DNA from: Proteobacteria bacterium ST_bin16 | GTDB taxonomy: Bacteria > Pseudomonadota > Gammaproteobacteria > Burkholderiales > Nitrosomonadaceae | Reading direction: 5' to 3' | DNA: 51,983 bases | Assembly: GCA_002083595.1 (NCBI GenBank) | Contig: MSXT01000020.1 | Location: 1-51,983 of the forward strand | Shown here: one piece after another, positions 1-8,083 of the stretch | Layout: each line of letters starts with the position of its first letter | Position numbering within the stretch: the stretch's first letter is position 1 | Made by a program: the position numbers and the translations under genes | The notes under the pieces: generated by a model | The model's database searches: none | What the model saw: only the letters and a program-made list of their open reading frames with translations | What the model was told of the DNA's origin: nothing

Positions 1-258
1 AAAGCCACCCGGATCGCGCAAACCGTCAAGGTGTATAGCTTCAATTCCAAATCGAACATCTGGTGGATGCAGGAACAAGCAAAATTCAACGAACTGACCG
101 CAACCATTTTCCAGTTTCAGTCGCCGGACATTCAGGCACTGGCCAAACTGACACAACGAACGATGGATATCTCCGTCACCATTAGCGAACAATCGGCTTA
201 TGTAGCGGCGGAAGGGGGGGAATGTGAGGTTGGTTGGGTGGCTTTACAAATCCTTTGA
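1..258 (+). CDS. 3' end of an unknown gene (partial)
   Basis: The reading frame is open from the first base of the window and stops at 256-258, so this is the C-terminal 85 residues or so of a gene that begins outside. The visible part is rich in Gln, Thr, Ser and Ala, with a Trp pair near the middle and no clear membrane segment or catalytic motif. The last 20 residues (Gly- and Val-rich) follow a run of G at about 213-219 and look unlike the preceding part, so a slipped reading frame near the end is possible. I do not recognise the family. It has no close same-strand neighbour downstream. Confidence 0.45.
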   Translation, partial: KATRIAQTVKVYSFNSKSNIWWMQEQAKFNELTATIFQFQSPDIQALAKLTQRTMDISVTISEQSAYVAAEGGECEVGWVALQIL

Positions 259-359
259 CCCATACAAATATTAACTCTGATCGCGATTCGATATTTTGAA
301 ATTTATGTTTCTACAGTTTTAATATGAATTCAGTGAATAACAAAAAGAAAGTCATAGAT

Positions 360-893
360 CTACTCAATTTTTCCTTCCCACTGACCAGTTTTTGTATCAC
401 GCTTCATGATTGCACTCGTTGGATAATCTCGACCAATCGTACGAAAGACCGATAGAACTTGCTGAATCTCGACGAAATACAGTTTCTCATGCCGTGTACG
501 ATCTGAACACACATAGAACCCAAGCAATTGAGCTTGCTCTCCTTCGACAGGAACAAAGATGAAACTATGAATGAATTGGTTACATAGAAACTGAACATCT
601 CGTGTTTCTTTATTAATCTTGTTCAAATCAAACAAAGTGTCAATCCGGTGAGCATTAAAGTAATCAACTTTCCTAATACAAGGAAACCACTGCAACTCGA
701 AAGTCATCGCTTTAGTTTTATCTGAGACCTTGAAGGTATCAAGAAGCTTCCGAACTGAGTAAAACCCAATGAAAATCTCCTTTTCAACTCTCACCAGAGA
801 GCGCTCTGCCGATTCTTCGTTAATCCGCAACTTCTCGAGCCAAGCAGCAGCCCGAAGCAAAGGTGTTTTCCAATACTCAGACTCGTGAATCAC
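360..893 (-). CDS. Hypothetical protein, 177 aa
   Basis: A complete frame from an ATG at 893 to a stop at 360, 177 residues, with a mixed charged and aromatic composition typical of a soluble globular protein. There is no signal peptide, membrane segment or familiar motif. The family is not recognised. It is AT-richer than most of the window and isolated: about 100 bp separate it from the partial gene on its 3' side, and the remnant of an Adhesin-E-like gene lies upstream. Together these suggest an accessory or transferred gene, which is inference. Confidence 0.6.
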   Translation of the reverse strand: MIHESEYWKTPLLRAAAWLEKLRINEESAERSLVRVEKEIFIGFYSVRKLLDTFKVSDKTKAMTFELQWFPCIRKVDYFNAHRIDTLFDLNKINKETRDVQFLCNQFIHSFIFVPVEGEQAQLLGFYVCSDRTRHEKLYFVEIQQVLSVFRTIGRDYPTSAIMKRDTKTGQWEGKIE

Positions 894-963
894 CTTCTGA
901 TTCCTTAATAGAATAGGACAAACCGGAAATTAGAAACAGAATCCAATTATACGAAGAACCTGC

Positions 964-1046
964 TCAATCCATACAAACCGTTTCTGCAATATGACGGAAC
1001 ATCAAATTCGCTGAAAAGCCAAACCAATCCAAAGATTCTTCGTGGT
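964..1046 (-). pseudogene. C-terminal remnant of a second Adhesin-E-like gene
   Basis: Read on the minus strand this stretch encodes HHEESLDWFGFSAN followed by a Phe-Arg, Ile and ETVC ending. It matches the last 25 or so residues of the intact Adhesin-E-like protein at 1431-1814 (about 20 of 25 identical, no gaps), with a stop at 964-966. An in-frame stop lies just upstream (about 1055) and there is no start codon, so only the tail of a paralogue survives. It sits directly downstream of the DUF488 gene, which itself follows the intact copy. Confidence 0.75.
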
Positions 1047-1071
1047 GTGACGGATCATCATCTTAGCAAGG

Positions 1072-1443
1072 TTACATTAAGTCCTCGAGATACGTTCTAA
1101 GCACCAGCGCATGGCTATGCGCTGTGTCCTTCGCACCGTAAACCAGTGTAACCGGACCACGGCGCAGATGATCGACGAGTCGTCCGACCGCTGCCGGATT
1201 TTGATCCAATTCCTGACAGTAACGCTCCCTGAATTCATCCCATTTCAGCGGATCGTGACCGAACCAATTACGCAGCGGTGTGCTGGGTGCTATATCCTTG
1301 AACCACCAATCGATCCGCGCTGCATCTTTGGAAACCCCGCGTGGCCACAGCCGATCCACCAAAATCCGGAATCCGTCATCCGGCCCAGGTGGTTCGTATG
1401 CTCGTTTTAGCAGAATCACGATTGGCTTGCTCAGTTCGCACAA
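1072..1443 (-). CDS. DUF488 (YeaO-like) family protein
   Basis: About 120 residues with the family hallmarks: a basic KRAYEPP segment at the N-terminus, then LVDRLWPRGVSK, a central acidic and aromatic stretch, and VTLVYGAKD near the C-terminus. The family (COG3189) is small, soluble and widespread, and its biochemical role is not established. The longest frame starts at a TTG (1443) inside the end of the Adhesin-E-like gene, overlapping by 13 bases. A GTG eight codons further in (the Val of PIVILLK) is an equally plausible start. The overlap suggests translational coupling with the upstream gene. Confidence 0.85.
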   Translation of the reverse strand: MCELSKPIVILLKRAYEPPGPDDGFRILVDRLWPRGVSKDAARIDWWFKDIAPSTPLRNWFGHDPLKWDEFRERYCQELDQNPAAVGRLVDHLRRGPVTLVYGAKDTAHSHALVLRTYLEDLM

Positions 1444-1814
1444 ACCGTCTCTTCAATCTCCCGGAAAATCGAGTTCGCCGAGAAACCGAACCAATCCGTC
1501 GATTCCTCGTGATGTGCGCCGATCACTTTGCCGGTAGCTTCTTTATCCGGGTACATCAGCATCGTGATCGAACGTGCTTTGTCCCTCGTACAATCGAATT
1601 CATACAGGGTTTTTACCGCATGATGCCCGCCTTTTTGTTTTTCTTGGTAGCTGGATAGCACCCAGACTTTTCTAAATTGACCGTCCTTCCGCACGGTGTC
1701 GGGATCGAAGTAATGCGTTTCACCGGGTTTCCCGGCAATATCCATACTTACCCATTTGGCTTGCGCGGGTAGCGCAGCCAGCAGTAAAACGAGTACCAAT
1801 ACACATTTCTTCAT
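1431..1814 (-). CDS. Surface-adhesin protein E-like secreted protein
   Basis: 127 residues starting with a signal peptide (KK, then a Val/Leu/Ala-rich core ending AQA, cleavage before KW). The mature part has the pattern of the Surface-adhesin E family: an aromatic start (KWV), a FDPDTVRKDG turn, a KVWVLSSYQ strand, a YEFDC segment with Cys and a final ETVC Cys, likely a disulfide pair. Such proteins are small, exported and poorly characterised; adhesion is only established for the founding member in Haemophilus, so function here is open. It overlaps the DUF488 gene. A second member lies at 11423-11815 and a broken one at 964-1046. Confidence 0.8.
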   Translation of the reverse strand: MKKCVLVLVLLLAALPAQAKWVSMDIAGKPGETHYFDPDTVRKDGQFRKVWVLSSYQEKQKGGHHAVKTLYEFDCTRDKARSITMLMYPDKEATGKVIGAHHEESTDWFGFSANSIFREIEETVCAN

Positions 1815-2135
1815 GATTAATCGCTATAATTGGTTGGTGCAATTTAATTTTCTTTCCCCCAGAATCCCCACGCCGCAGGTCATTCCCACCGAGGCTTCTT
1901 CTTTGTTGCAGAAAGCAATAAATGCCGGTCATTTTGCCACTAAATAGTTTCCACTGTGGGTGTTTTCAACTATTCTTAGCATCCAGTCAGCCTCGTCATG
2001 GCAGCAATGAGAATTTATTTTGTGCGGACATTTTGCATCGTTTGGCTGACTGCAAGAATTGCTTGTGTGCATTAAATCCGCCGGGTACTGGAAGTCTACC
2101 GCGTTATGAATAGCATTAATCTGGAGTTAAATATA
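1815..2135. other. Intergenic region upstream of exbB
   Basis: About 320 bp between the divergent Adhesin-E-like gene and exbB; it should hold both promoters. The only structure I see is a 9-bp inverted repeat, CAGTCAGCC at 1984-1992 and GGCTGACTG at 2044-2052, separated by 51 bp. A clear Fur box, which one might expect ahead of a TonB system, was not seen. No credible coding frame is present. Confidence 0.5.
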
Positions 2136-2783
2136 ATGGAAGAGTTGAATCAAGCCTGGGTCATGTTGAAGCTTGGCGGGATCATTATCGTTCCGCTAGC
2201 TTTGCTGGCGATTGTTGCGCTGGCGATCATGTTTGAAAAAGCATTTATCTATTGGCGCTACGCACGGTTATCCAGCGATTTGCTAAACCTGGTGGAAACC
2301 TACGGCTTCAAATGGAACGATCTGGAAAAAATTCTTTCCGGGCTGGATAGCCGCCACTATTACAAGCGTTTCTTCGAAGTGGTGATTTCCAACCGGCATC
2401 AACCGGCTTGGTGGACCGAATCGCGCGCCGCCGATGAAGCGCAAATCATCGAGGAAGCGCTGGCGCGCCGCCTCTGGGCGCTGGAAACCATCGTCACCGC
2501 CGCGCCGCTGCTGGGATTGGTCGGTACCGTGGTGGGTATGATGCGTGCCTTTCAGGTGATCGGTAGCGAAGGCGTAGTGAATCCCACAGCGGTTACCGGC
2601 GGTGTGGCGGAAGCGCTGATCGCGACCGTGGTCGGTCTGGCGATTGCGCTGGTGGCGTTGTTCGGTTTCAATTATTTTTCGCGTTTGCAATCGCTGACGA
2701 TGGATGAAATGGAACGTCTGGGTACGCGGCTGATCGATAACATCCGTCTGGATCAACAGGGCACTGGCGATGAAGCTCCGTAA
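2136..2783 (+). CDS. exbB: ExbB/TolQ/MotA-family proton channel subunit
   Basis: 215 residues from the ATG at 2136, chosen over an in-frame ATG at 2106 because GGAG lies at 2123-2126, nine bases ahead. Three membrane segments are visible (about 12-33, 117-138 and 158-180). The last two carry the family signature: APLLGLVGTVVGM in the second, and TAVTGGVAEALIATVVGL running into the third. ExbB forms the pentameric inner-membrane channel that, with ExbD, converts proton motive force into work by TonB. The gene overlaps exbD by 14 bp and starts a three-gene operon. Confidence 0.93.
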   Translation: MEELNQAWVMLKLGGIIIVPLALLAIVALAIMFEKAFIYWRYARLSSDLLNLVETYGFKWNDLEKILSGLDSRHYYKRFFEVVISNRHQPAWWTESRAADEAQIIEEALARRLWALETIVTAAPLLGLVGTVVGMMRAFQVIGSEGVVNPTAVTGGVAEALIATVVGLAIALVALFGFNYFSRLQSLTMDEMERLGTRLIDNIRLDQQGTGDEAP

Positions 2784-3171
2784 ATCGCGCACGGTTCCAA
2801 AAGGCAAGATCGAGATCATTCCGATGATCGACGTGATGTTTTTCTTGCTGGCAACATTCATGCTGGCTTCGTTGTCGATGCAAAACCTGGATTCATTGCA
2901 GGTCGACCTGCCCGAAGGCCAGGCGGAAAAGCTCAGCGCGGAAAAACCGGCTACATTGACACTGACCAAGGACGGCAAAATCTATATCAATCAGACTGCG
3001 GTTACACTGGATACACTGGCCAACACGCTCAAACCACTGCTGGCAGACTCCAAGCAAAAATTGATTGTGTCGGCGGATAACGAAGCGCCCCAGGGTATCG
3101 TCGTGCAAGCCATGCTGCGGGCCCGCGCCGCCGGTGCCCAGCATTTTCTGATTGCAGTGAAACACAAATAA
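2770..3171 (+). CDS. exbD: ExbD/TolR-family biopolymer transport protein
   Basis: 133 residues: a short basic cytoplasmic N-terminus, one membrane segment at about 18-40 containing the functional Asp (PMIDVMFFLL), and a periplasmic domain ending in the usual Ala/Arg-rich helix and short strand. The Asp in the membrane segment is the proton-carrying residue in this family. The start lies inside the end of exbB (14 bp overlap), so translation is probably coupled. The tonB-like gene follows 11 bp later. The length fits ExbD (about 130-140 residues). Confidence 0.93.
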   Translation: MKLRKSRTVPKGKIEIIPMIDVMFFLLATFMLASLSMQNLDSLQVDLPEGQAEKLSAEKPATLTLTKDGKIYINQTAVTLDTLANTLKPLLADSKQKLIVSADNEAPQGIVVQAMLRARAAGAQHFLIAVKHK

Positions 3172-3182
3172 CGTAAAAAAGC

Positions 3183-4046
3183 ATGGCCAGCTCCCGATCG
3201 AGAGAAATTCGCCTATGGTGGCCGTTGCCGCTGGCTGCGCTCGTCTGGGTACTGATTATCTGGGGTTTGGGATTTTTTCTGTCCATGCCGGAGGTGGAAA
3301 TCGACACACCGCCGCCCATCGCCGCCAGTTTTATCGATCTGAGCGAAGACGAAAACGCCACCAGCTCGATGCCGGCTTCCGCGCCCAACCCGCCCCCGCC
3401 GGAGCCGGAGAAACCCAAAATCGAAGAACCCAAGCCCGCGCCCAAATCGCCGCCGTTGCCTGCTCAGGCAAGGCCGCAAACCAAGCCCAAGGCAGCCGAG
3501 AAACCCGTAAAACCGAAAGCGCCCATTCCCACGAAAGAAGTCGCAAAAACCAAAGCGCCGCCGCAACCGCCCGCCGATGCGCCATCGGATCTTTCCGAAT
3601 ACATCAATCAATCCAAAGCGCGCCGCCGTGCGGAAGGGCTTTTCGATACGCCGGATTCCGCTCCCGCCGCCACGGCCAAGCAACTGTCCGCAGATGAAAT
3701 CCGCATGGCCAATATCCGGCGCAATCTGCAAAACCCCGGCACCAGCGGCATATTTCAGATTCTCCGTATCGGCCCGCGCACCGCCGATTTCTCATTTCGC
3801 GCCTGGACCACGGGGCAAAGCAATCCGCGCCTGCAAACGGTTCACGTCGAAGCCGGGCCGGATGGTAATGTCGAACTGGCCATTATCCGCCGCATGATTC
3901 AACTGATCCGTGAACATTACAAAGAAGATTTCAACTGGGAATCGCACCGCCTGCATCGCGTCGTCGTGTTATCTGCACGCGAGAAAGATACCGCGGGGCT
4001 GGAAGAATTTCTGATGCGCGAGTTCTTTATTAATCCTGTACGGTAA
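3183..4046 (+). CDS. TonB-like energy-transducing protein with atypical C-terminus
   Basis: 287 residues with TonB architecture: a basic N-terminus, one membrane anchor at about 12-35, a long Pro/Lys/Glu/Ala-rich periplasmic spacer (about 45-140, many PKP, PPP and PEP steps) and a folded C-terminal domain from about 185. That domain lacks the YP-containing motif of classical TonB and instead has FQILRIG and FSFRAW segments and an IQLIREHY helix. The operon with exbB-exbD supports a TonB-type role, but the partner outer-membrane receptor is unknown. A TolA-like or wholly separate transducer is the alternative. Confidence 0.75.
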   Translation: MASSRSREIRLWWPLPLAALVWVLIIWGLGFFLSMPEVEIDTPPPIAASFIDLSEDENATSSMPASAPNPPPPEPEKPKIEEPKPAPKSPPLPAQARPQTKPKAAEKPVKPKAPIPTKEVAKTKAPPQPPADAPSDLSEYINQSKARRRAEGLFDTPDSAPAATAKQLSADEIRMANIRRNLQNPGTSGIFQILRIGPRTADFSFRAWTTGQSNPRLQTVHVEAGPDGNVELAIIRRMIQLIREHYKEDFNWESHRLHRVVVLSAREKDTAGLEEFLMREFFINPVR

Positions 4047-4153
4047 AGTCTGCCGGACTTAAGAAACACCCCCAATACGTCGTAACAATAAAATATGAGA
4101 AAGCATCCGCGATCTCTATTTTTATTTACCTGGAATTAAACATTAAACTCTGA

Positions 4154-4170
4154 TAGATAAATATTATCTA
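4154..4170. promoter_or_regulatory. Perfect 7-bp inverted repeat upstream of the HD-GYP gene
   Basis: TAGATAA and TTATCTA flank a 3-base centre, ending 22 bp before the ATG at 4193. The position and dyad symmetry suit an operator for a dimeric regulator; nothing in the sequence says which. It lies in AT-rich DNA, so chance occurrence cannot be excluded. Confidence 0.35.
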
Positions 4171-4192
4171 CCTACCCGCCAGCCTTCATAGA

Positions 4193-5530
4193 ATGATAAG
4201 CAATAGCACAATCGAAGTTTCCGTTAATGACTTACAACTGGGAATGTTTGTCAGTGATCTTGATCGCCCCTGGCTTGAAACACCTTATCTGATTCAAGGC
4301 ATCCTGATCCAGTCGCAGAATGACATTGACGAGCTTAAACGCTATTGCGCGCATGTTTACGTGGACATGGATAGAAGCGAGCCATTCATTGCGCAACAAC
4401 GCGCACCGCATGCCGCCGCTGCGCGGGATTCTTCGCTTCAGCAATCTCCAGGGCGCCCCATGCCTCACGCCGATTCTCGCACTTCATCCAGCGCTACGAA
4501 CTGGCACCAGCCGCCAGCAGGAACGCAAGAAGCCGAACCGCTGGATGTGCTACGGCGCGTTAAAACCTATGCGGATATTTGCACGGCTGAACAAGAAATC
4601 CCAGCAGCAATAAAGGCACATGACATTGCTTCCACCTTATTCAACGATATCAGTTTCAACCTTGAACACGAAATTAAAATTGATATGCAGAAGGCTCATG
4701 AAGTCGTCGACACACTGTGTGAAAGCGTTATTCGCAACCCCGATGCAGCACTCTTGCTGGCGCAGCTTAAAACCACTGGCAAAGCGCTTTACGATAGCGC
4801 CATCAAGACCTCGGTGCATTTGTTGGCATTCGGACGGCATCTTGGTCTACCGCGTAAAGAACTGGCAATACTGGGTTTGGGCGGATTGCTGATGGATATC
4901 GGCAAATTACGCTTACCCAAAGCGATTCAAGCCAAAAGAAACATGTCGCTCACGCCGGATGAGCGCAAGCTGATGAAACGCCACATCGCCTATGGAGAAG
5001 AGATAGCTTCTCAGCTGAGTGACGCACCGGAAGAAGTCATTAAAATTATTCTTCAGCACCATGAGCGCGAGAACGGCAATGGCTACCCTTTCGGTTTGTA
5101 CGCCAATCAATTGCATGCTTATTCGCGCATGGCAGCTATCGTCGATTGCTATGAAGAGATCATCTGGGGAGAGCCCGGCATGCCGGGCATGAAACCATTC
5201 CAGGCTTTGAAGGAACTCAAGGAAAATGCGCAAAACGGCCTCAATTATACTTTGGTGGAACAATTTGCTCAGTGCGTCGGCATGTTCCCGGTAGGCAGCC
5301 TGGTTGAGCTCAATACGGGCGAGATTGCCATCGTGCTCACGCATAATCGCACACAACGCTTTCTTCCTTGCATCATGATCATTTGCGACGCCGGAAAGAA
5401 ACCCTGCAGCACCCCGTTGACCCTGGACTTAAGAACCGCTGGCGCAAGCCCAAGCGGTATCCAGTATGCCATAGTCAATGATTTACCCCAGGGTGCTTAT
5501 GGAATCGATCCTCAAAAATATTACTTATAA
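4193..5530 (+). CDS. HD-GYP domain protein with DUF3391 N-terminus (putative c-di-GMP phosphodiesterase)
   Basis: 445 residues. The first 65 form a DUF3391 domain (VNDLQLGMFVSDLDRPW). After a Pro/Ser-rich linker comes an HD-GYP domain from about 190 to 370 with HHERENGNGYP and the following RMAAIVDCYEEI. The normally strict HD pair reads MD here (LLMDIGKLRLP, Met234-Asp235), so one metal-ligand His is missing. This is seen in some DUF3391 HD-GYP proteins and makes full phosphodiesterase activity uncertain. A small C-terminal beta domain follows. It is 29 bp ahead of a GGDEF-EAL gene, forming a probable two-gene c-di-GMP unit. No strong ribosome binding site is visible before the start. Confidence 0.85.
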   Translation: MISNSTIEVSVNDLQLGMFVSDLDRPWLETPYLIQGILIQSQNDIDELKRYCAHVYVDMDRSEPFIAQQRAPHAAAARDSSLQQSPGRPMPHADSRTSSSATNWHQPPAGTQEAEPLDVLRRVKTYADICTAEQEIPAAIKAHDIASTLFNDISFNLEHEIKIDMQKAHEVVDTLCESVIRNPDAALLLAQLKTTGKALYDSAIKTSVHLLAFGRHLGLPRKELAILGLGGLLMDIGKLRLPKAIQAKRNMSLTPDERKLMKRHIAYGEEIASQLSDAPEEVIKIILQHHERENGNGYPFGLYANQLHAYSRMAAIVDCYEEIIWGEPGMPGMKPFQALKELKENAQNGLNYTLVEQFAQCVGMFPVGSLVELNTGEIAIVLTHNRTQRFLPCIMIICDAGKKPCSTPLTLDLRTAGASPSGIQYAIVNDLPQGAYGIDPQKYYL

Positions 5531-5559
5531 GCTGTTGCACTTACCGGCGCCGTAAATTT

Positions 5560-6861
5560 ATGACTGTACTTGCTTATCAGGATTTCTTGCAACAAGCTTC
5601 CCGCAAATTGAATACTGCGCACCCCGCCGGTCCGCGCAGTGCGGTGCTGATCGTCAACTTTGAGCGGCTGGCGGAATTGGATGGCGTGCTTGGATTTACC
5701 GTCGTCGACGACATTCTGCAACAAATCGCCGGTCAGCTCAGAAACGCTTTGAATCCCCAAGATCTGGTCGGTATAACCGGACGCTATCAATTGTGCTGTT
5801 TACTGGCCGATTTGCTCACCGATGCCCATGCCATGCTGGCCGCGCATAAAATTATCCGGATTTTGGCGCAGCCTTTTGCATTTGGCAGAAGAAACATCAT
5901 CCTTGCGCCGCGCATTGGCGTGGCATTACCCGATGAAAGCAACCATACGCTCGATCAACTGATGAGCAGCGCCAGTTCGGCGGTACGTCAGGCAAAACTG
6001 GAGCAAGAGCCGATCAAGCTTTTTGTGGCCGAATTGCAAGACCCCTTGCTTTTCCATATCGATCTTTGGTCCGATCTGGGAAACGCCATCGAAACAGGTG
6101 GATTGCATTTGGGCTATCAACCGCAAATCGATATACCCAGCGGCAAGATCAAAGCAACCGAGGCGTTGCTGCGCTGGAATCACCCCAATCATGGACCGAT
6201 TCGAACGGATAGATTAATCCAGATCGCGGAAGGAACCGCGCTGATGCCGAAACTCACCCTGTGGGTTTTCCACACCGCGTTGAGAGAATGCGCTGAATAT
6301 CGCAAAGCCGGATTACACGCCGGTATTTCGATCAACTTTTCCGCCGACGATCTGCGCGATCCGGAACTCACGGAACTGGTCGCGCAAGGCTTAACCTTGT
6401 GGAATGTCCCGGCTGACGATATCACCATCGAGCTGACCGAAACAGCGGTAATGGCCAGTCATGCTGGCACACTGGACACTTTGCATCAGCTTAAGAACAT
6501 GGGCATAAAACTCGCTATGGACGATTTTGGAACGGGATATTCATCAATGGCGCGCATGTTGGATTTGCCTTTGGATGAAGTAAAAATCGATATGGTGTTT
6601 GTCCGGCATATGGCAACCCGCCACAAGCATGACCGTATCGTCGATTCCATGATCACTCTTGCGCACCGCCTGAATCTGTCGGTGGTTGCCGAAGGCGTGG
6701 AAGATCTTGCGACTTACCAGCGTTTGCGCACGTTAGGATGTGACGTCATTCAAGGCTACCTCATTGGCAAAGCCATGCCGTTGCCGGAGCTCATCAAAGC
6801 CGTCAATAATCAATCCTTCGATTTTTTGCGAACTTCGCCGCACACGGGAACTGAAAGCTGA
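5560..6861 (+). CDS. GGDEF-EAL protein with degenerate GGDEF (putative c-di-GMP phosphodiesterase)
   Basis: 433 residues. The N-terminal half has the GGDEF fold pattern (LIVNFERLAELD, then an LGF segment), but the signature loop reads GRYQL, so cyclase activity should be lost. The EAL half (about 170-420) keeps its main residues: EALLRW, the Asn of INFS, ELTET, DDFGTGYSS, the Lys of EVKID, AEGVED and QGYLIGKAMP. That predicts an active phosphodiesterase turning c-di-GMP into pGpG, with the GGDEF part perhaps a GTP sensor. There is no membrane segment or sensory domain, so it is cytoplasmic. It probably shares a transcript with the HD-GYP gene upstream. Confidence 0.9.
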   Translation: MTVLAYQDFLQQASRKLNTAHPAGPRSAVLIVNFERLAELDGVLGFTVVDDILQQIAGQLRNALNPQDLVGITGRYQLCCLLADLLTDAHAMLAAHKIIRILAQPFAFGRRNIILAPRIGVALPDESNHTLDQLMSSASSAVRQAKLEQEPIKLFVAELQDPLLFHIDLWSDLGNAIETGGLHLGYQPQIDIPSGKIKATEALLRWNHPNHGPIRTDRLIQIAEGTALMPKLTLWVFHTALRECAEYRKAGLHAGISINFSADDLRDPELTELVAQGLTLWNVPADDITIELTETAVMASHAGTLDTLHQLKNMGIKLAMDDFGTGYSSMARMLDLPLDEVKIDMVFVRHMATRHKHDRIVDSMITLAHRLNLSVVAEGVEDLATYQRLRTLGCDVIQGYLIGKAMPLPELIKAVNNQSFDFLRTSPHTGTES

Positions 6862-6877
6862 ATTACGTACTGCTGGA

Positions 6878-7387
6878 TTATTCAAGCCCCGGAATTTGGA
6901 ATTCATCCCGGTCAGCAGGCAAGTGTGCATGGCTAAAAAATTCCTCGCTTAATTTCGACACCGGCACATCTCGGCATTCTAAGTTCGCGACTAATTGCCT
7001 GTTCTTTTCCACCGCGACACCGTCCTTCGCGCCCCACCCCTTGCCAATTGCGCTATACACGATGTAGTGATGCTGTCCGTTGATAAAACGCAGATAACCG
7101 CCGCCACCGCCTGCGAACATCAACGTTCGCGCTTGCACGTAAGACCTTGCCGGAGCGGCTTTCGTCAAATCGGGAAACGCTAGCTCCGGTGCGCCTTTCA
7201 ATCCGAAACGGTATTGCAGATAACCTTTACTGGCAGAGAAATCATTCGATGCGCATACCGAAACCATTTTCTTTCCGAATGAACACGAAAATATGATTTG
7301 CTCATCCGCTTGGCAATGCGATTCCGCGGCCCATACGGGCGCGGCAATCAGACCGAGCAATCCGCCAATTAATGCAACCGTTTTCAA
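6878..7387 (-). CDS. Secreted hypothetical protein, 169 aa
   Basis: It begins with a typical signal peptide (MKTVALIGGLLGLIAAPVWA, cleavage before AESH). The mature part has four Cys residues likely to form disulfides, a Gly-rich stretch (FAGGGGGYL) and an HHYIVYSAIGKGWG segment. The family is not recognised. The start codon is TTG, overlapping the TGA of the upstream GH19 gene (TTGA), so the two are co-translated. Pairing with a muralytic enzyme might suggest an inhibitor or cell-wall accessory, but the sequence shows nothing more specific. Confidence 0.75.
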   Translation of the reverse strand: MKTVALIGGLLGLIAAPVWAAESHCQADEQIIFSCSFGKKMVSVCASNDFSASKGYLQYRFGLKGAPELAFPDLTKAAPARSYVQARTLMFAGGGGGYLRFINGQHHYIVYSAIGKGWGAKDGVAVEKNRQLVANLECRDVPVSKLSEEFFSHAHLPADRDEFQIPGLE

Positions 7388-7983
7388 GCCAATAACGCGT
7401 AATATTGTTTGAAATGGTTAATCCGGTCATCCAGCCCCAGCGTTCCACCATTCACCTTCTTGGTGATTCTGGTCACCACATCATCGCTCGCGCCTTGATC
7501 GGCCAGATCATTGAGCGCTCTGGTACTCCAGAACCACGCCGCAGATAACAGCGGATATTTGGTTTTGACCCAATCCGGATTGGCAGTCACATCATCGCCG
7601 ATCGCTTTGGCAAACGCGCTGTAGTTGTCCTTACCGGTCAATTGAATATAACCTCGGCCACGGTATTTATAGCCTTCTTTGCTGGCTTCGTCGCCGTTTC
7701 CCATGCGATTGGCATAAACGCGCGAGGCGATTTTTTCCGGTTGACGGGCATAACTATCCGCCAGATCGCCCGGAAAGTATTTTGAAAATACTTTCCTCAA
7801 CCCATCGGCGGAATAATTCAGGTTTTCTTCCAAGGCTTTGAACTCTGCACTTTCGTGTGCGCATTGTGCAAGAAAATGCGCCAGACGCAAGGGTGAATCG
7901 ATGCCAAACTTGGCGGCGCAATCCGGGATTTGGGCCAGCACGGCATCGGGGACATGGGTTTTCAGATTATCCAGGGGTAACAT
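7384..7983 (-). CDS. Glycoside hydrolase family 19 protein (chitinase/lysozyme-like)
   Basis: 199 residues matching the GH19 endolysin-like fold: LAHFLAQCAHESAEF with the putative acid Glu44, then LEENLNYSA with the second Glu at about 52-53, YANRMGNGDE, and the conserved YRGRGYIQLTGKDNY motif. The enzyme would cleave beta-1,4 links in chitin or peptidoglycan. There is no signal peptide, so it is either released by lysis or exported by another route, as with phage-type lysins. No holin or other phage gene is nearby. GGGAG lies a few bases upstream of the ATG at 7983. It overlaps the downstream secreted-protein gene. Confidence 0.88.
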   Translation of the reverse strand: MLPLDNLKTHVPDAVLAQIPDCAAKFGIDSPLRLAHFLAQCAHESAEFKALEENLNYSADGLRKVFSKYFPGDLADSYARQPEKIASRVYANRMGNGDEASKEGYKYRGRGYIQLTGKDNYSAFAKAIGDDVTANPDWVKTKYPLLSAAWFWSTRALNDLADQGASDDVVTRITKKVNGGTLGLDDRINHFKQYYALLA

Positions 7984-8083
7984 CTTCGCTCTCCCAAATG
8001 TTTAATAGTGAAATGACTGGTCGGCATACAATGAATTTGGTTGCTTCCGCATTATAATCACAATTTTATAACCTCAGCTTGTT

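Noticed and set aside
4046..4066. Terminator after the tonB-like gene
   Set aside because: AAGTC/GACTT forms only a 5-bp stem and no T-run follows.
7384..7983. Prophage remnant around the GH19 enzyme
   Set aside because: The enzyme is lysin-like, but no holin, tail, integrase or attachment site is near, and its neighbours are ordinary chromosomal genes.
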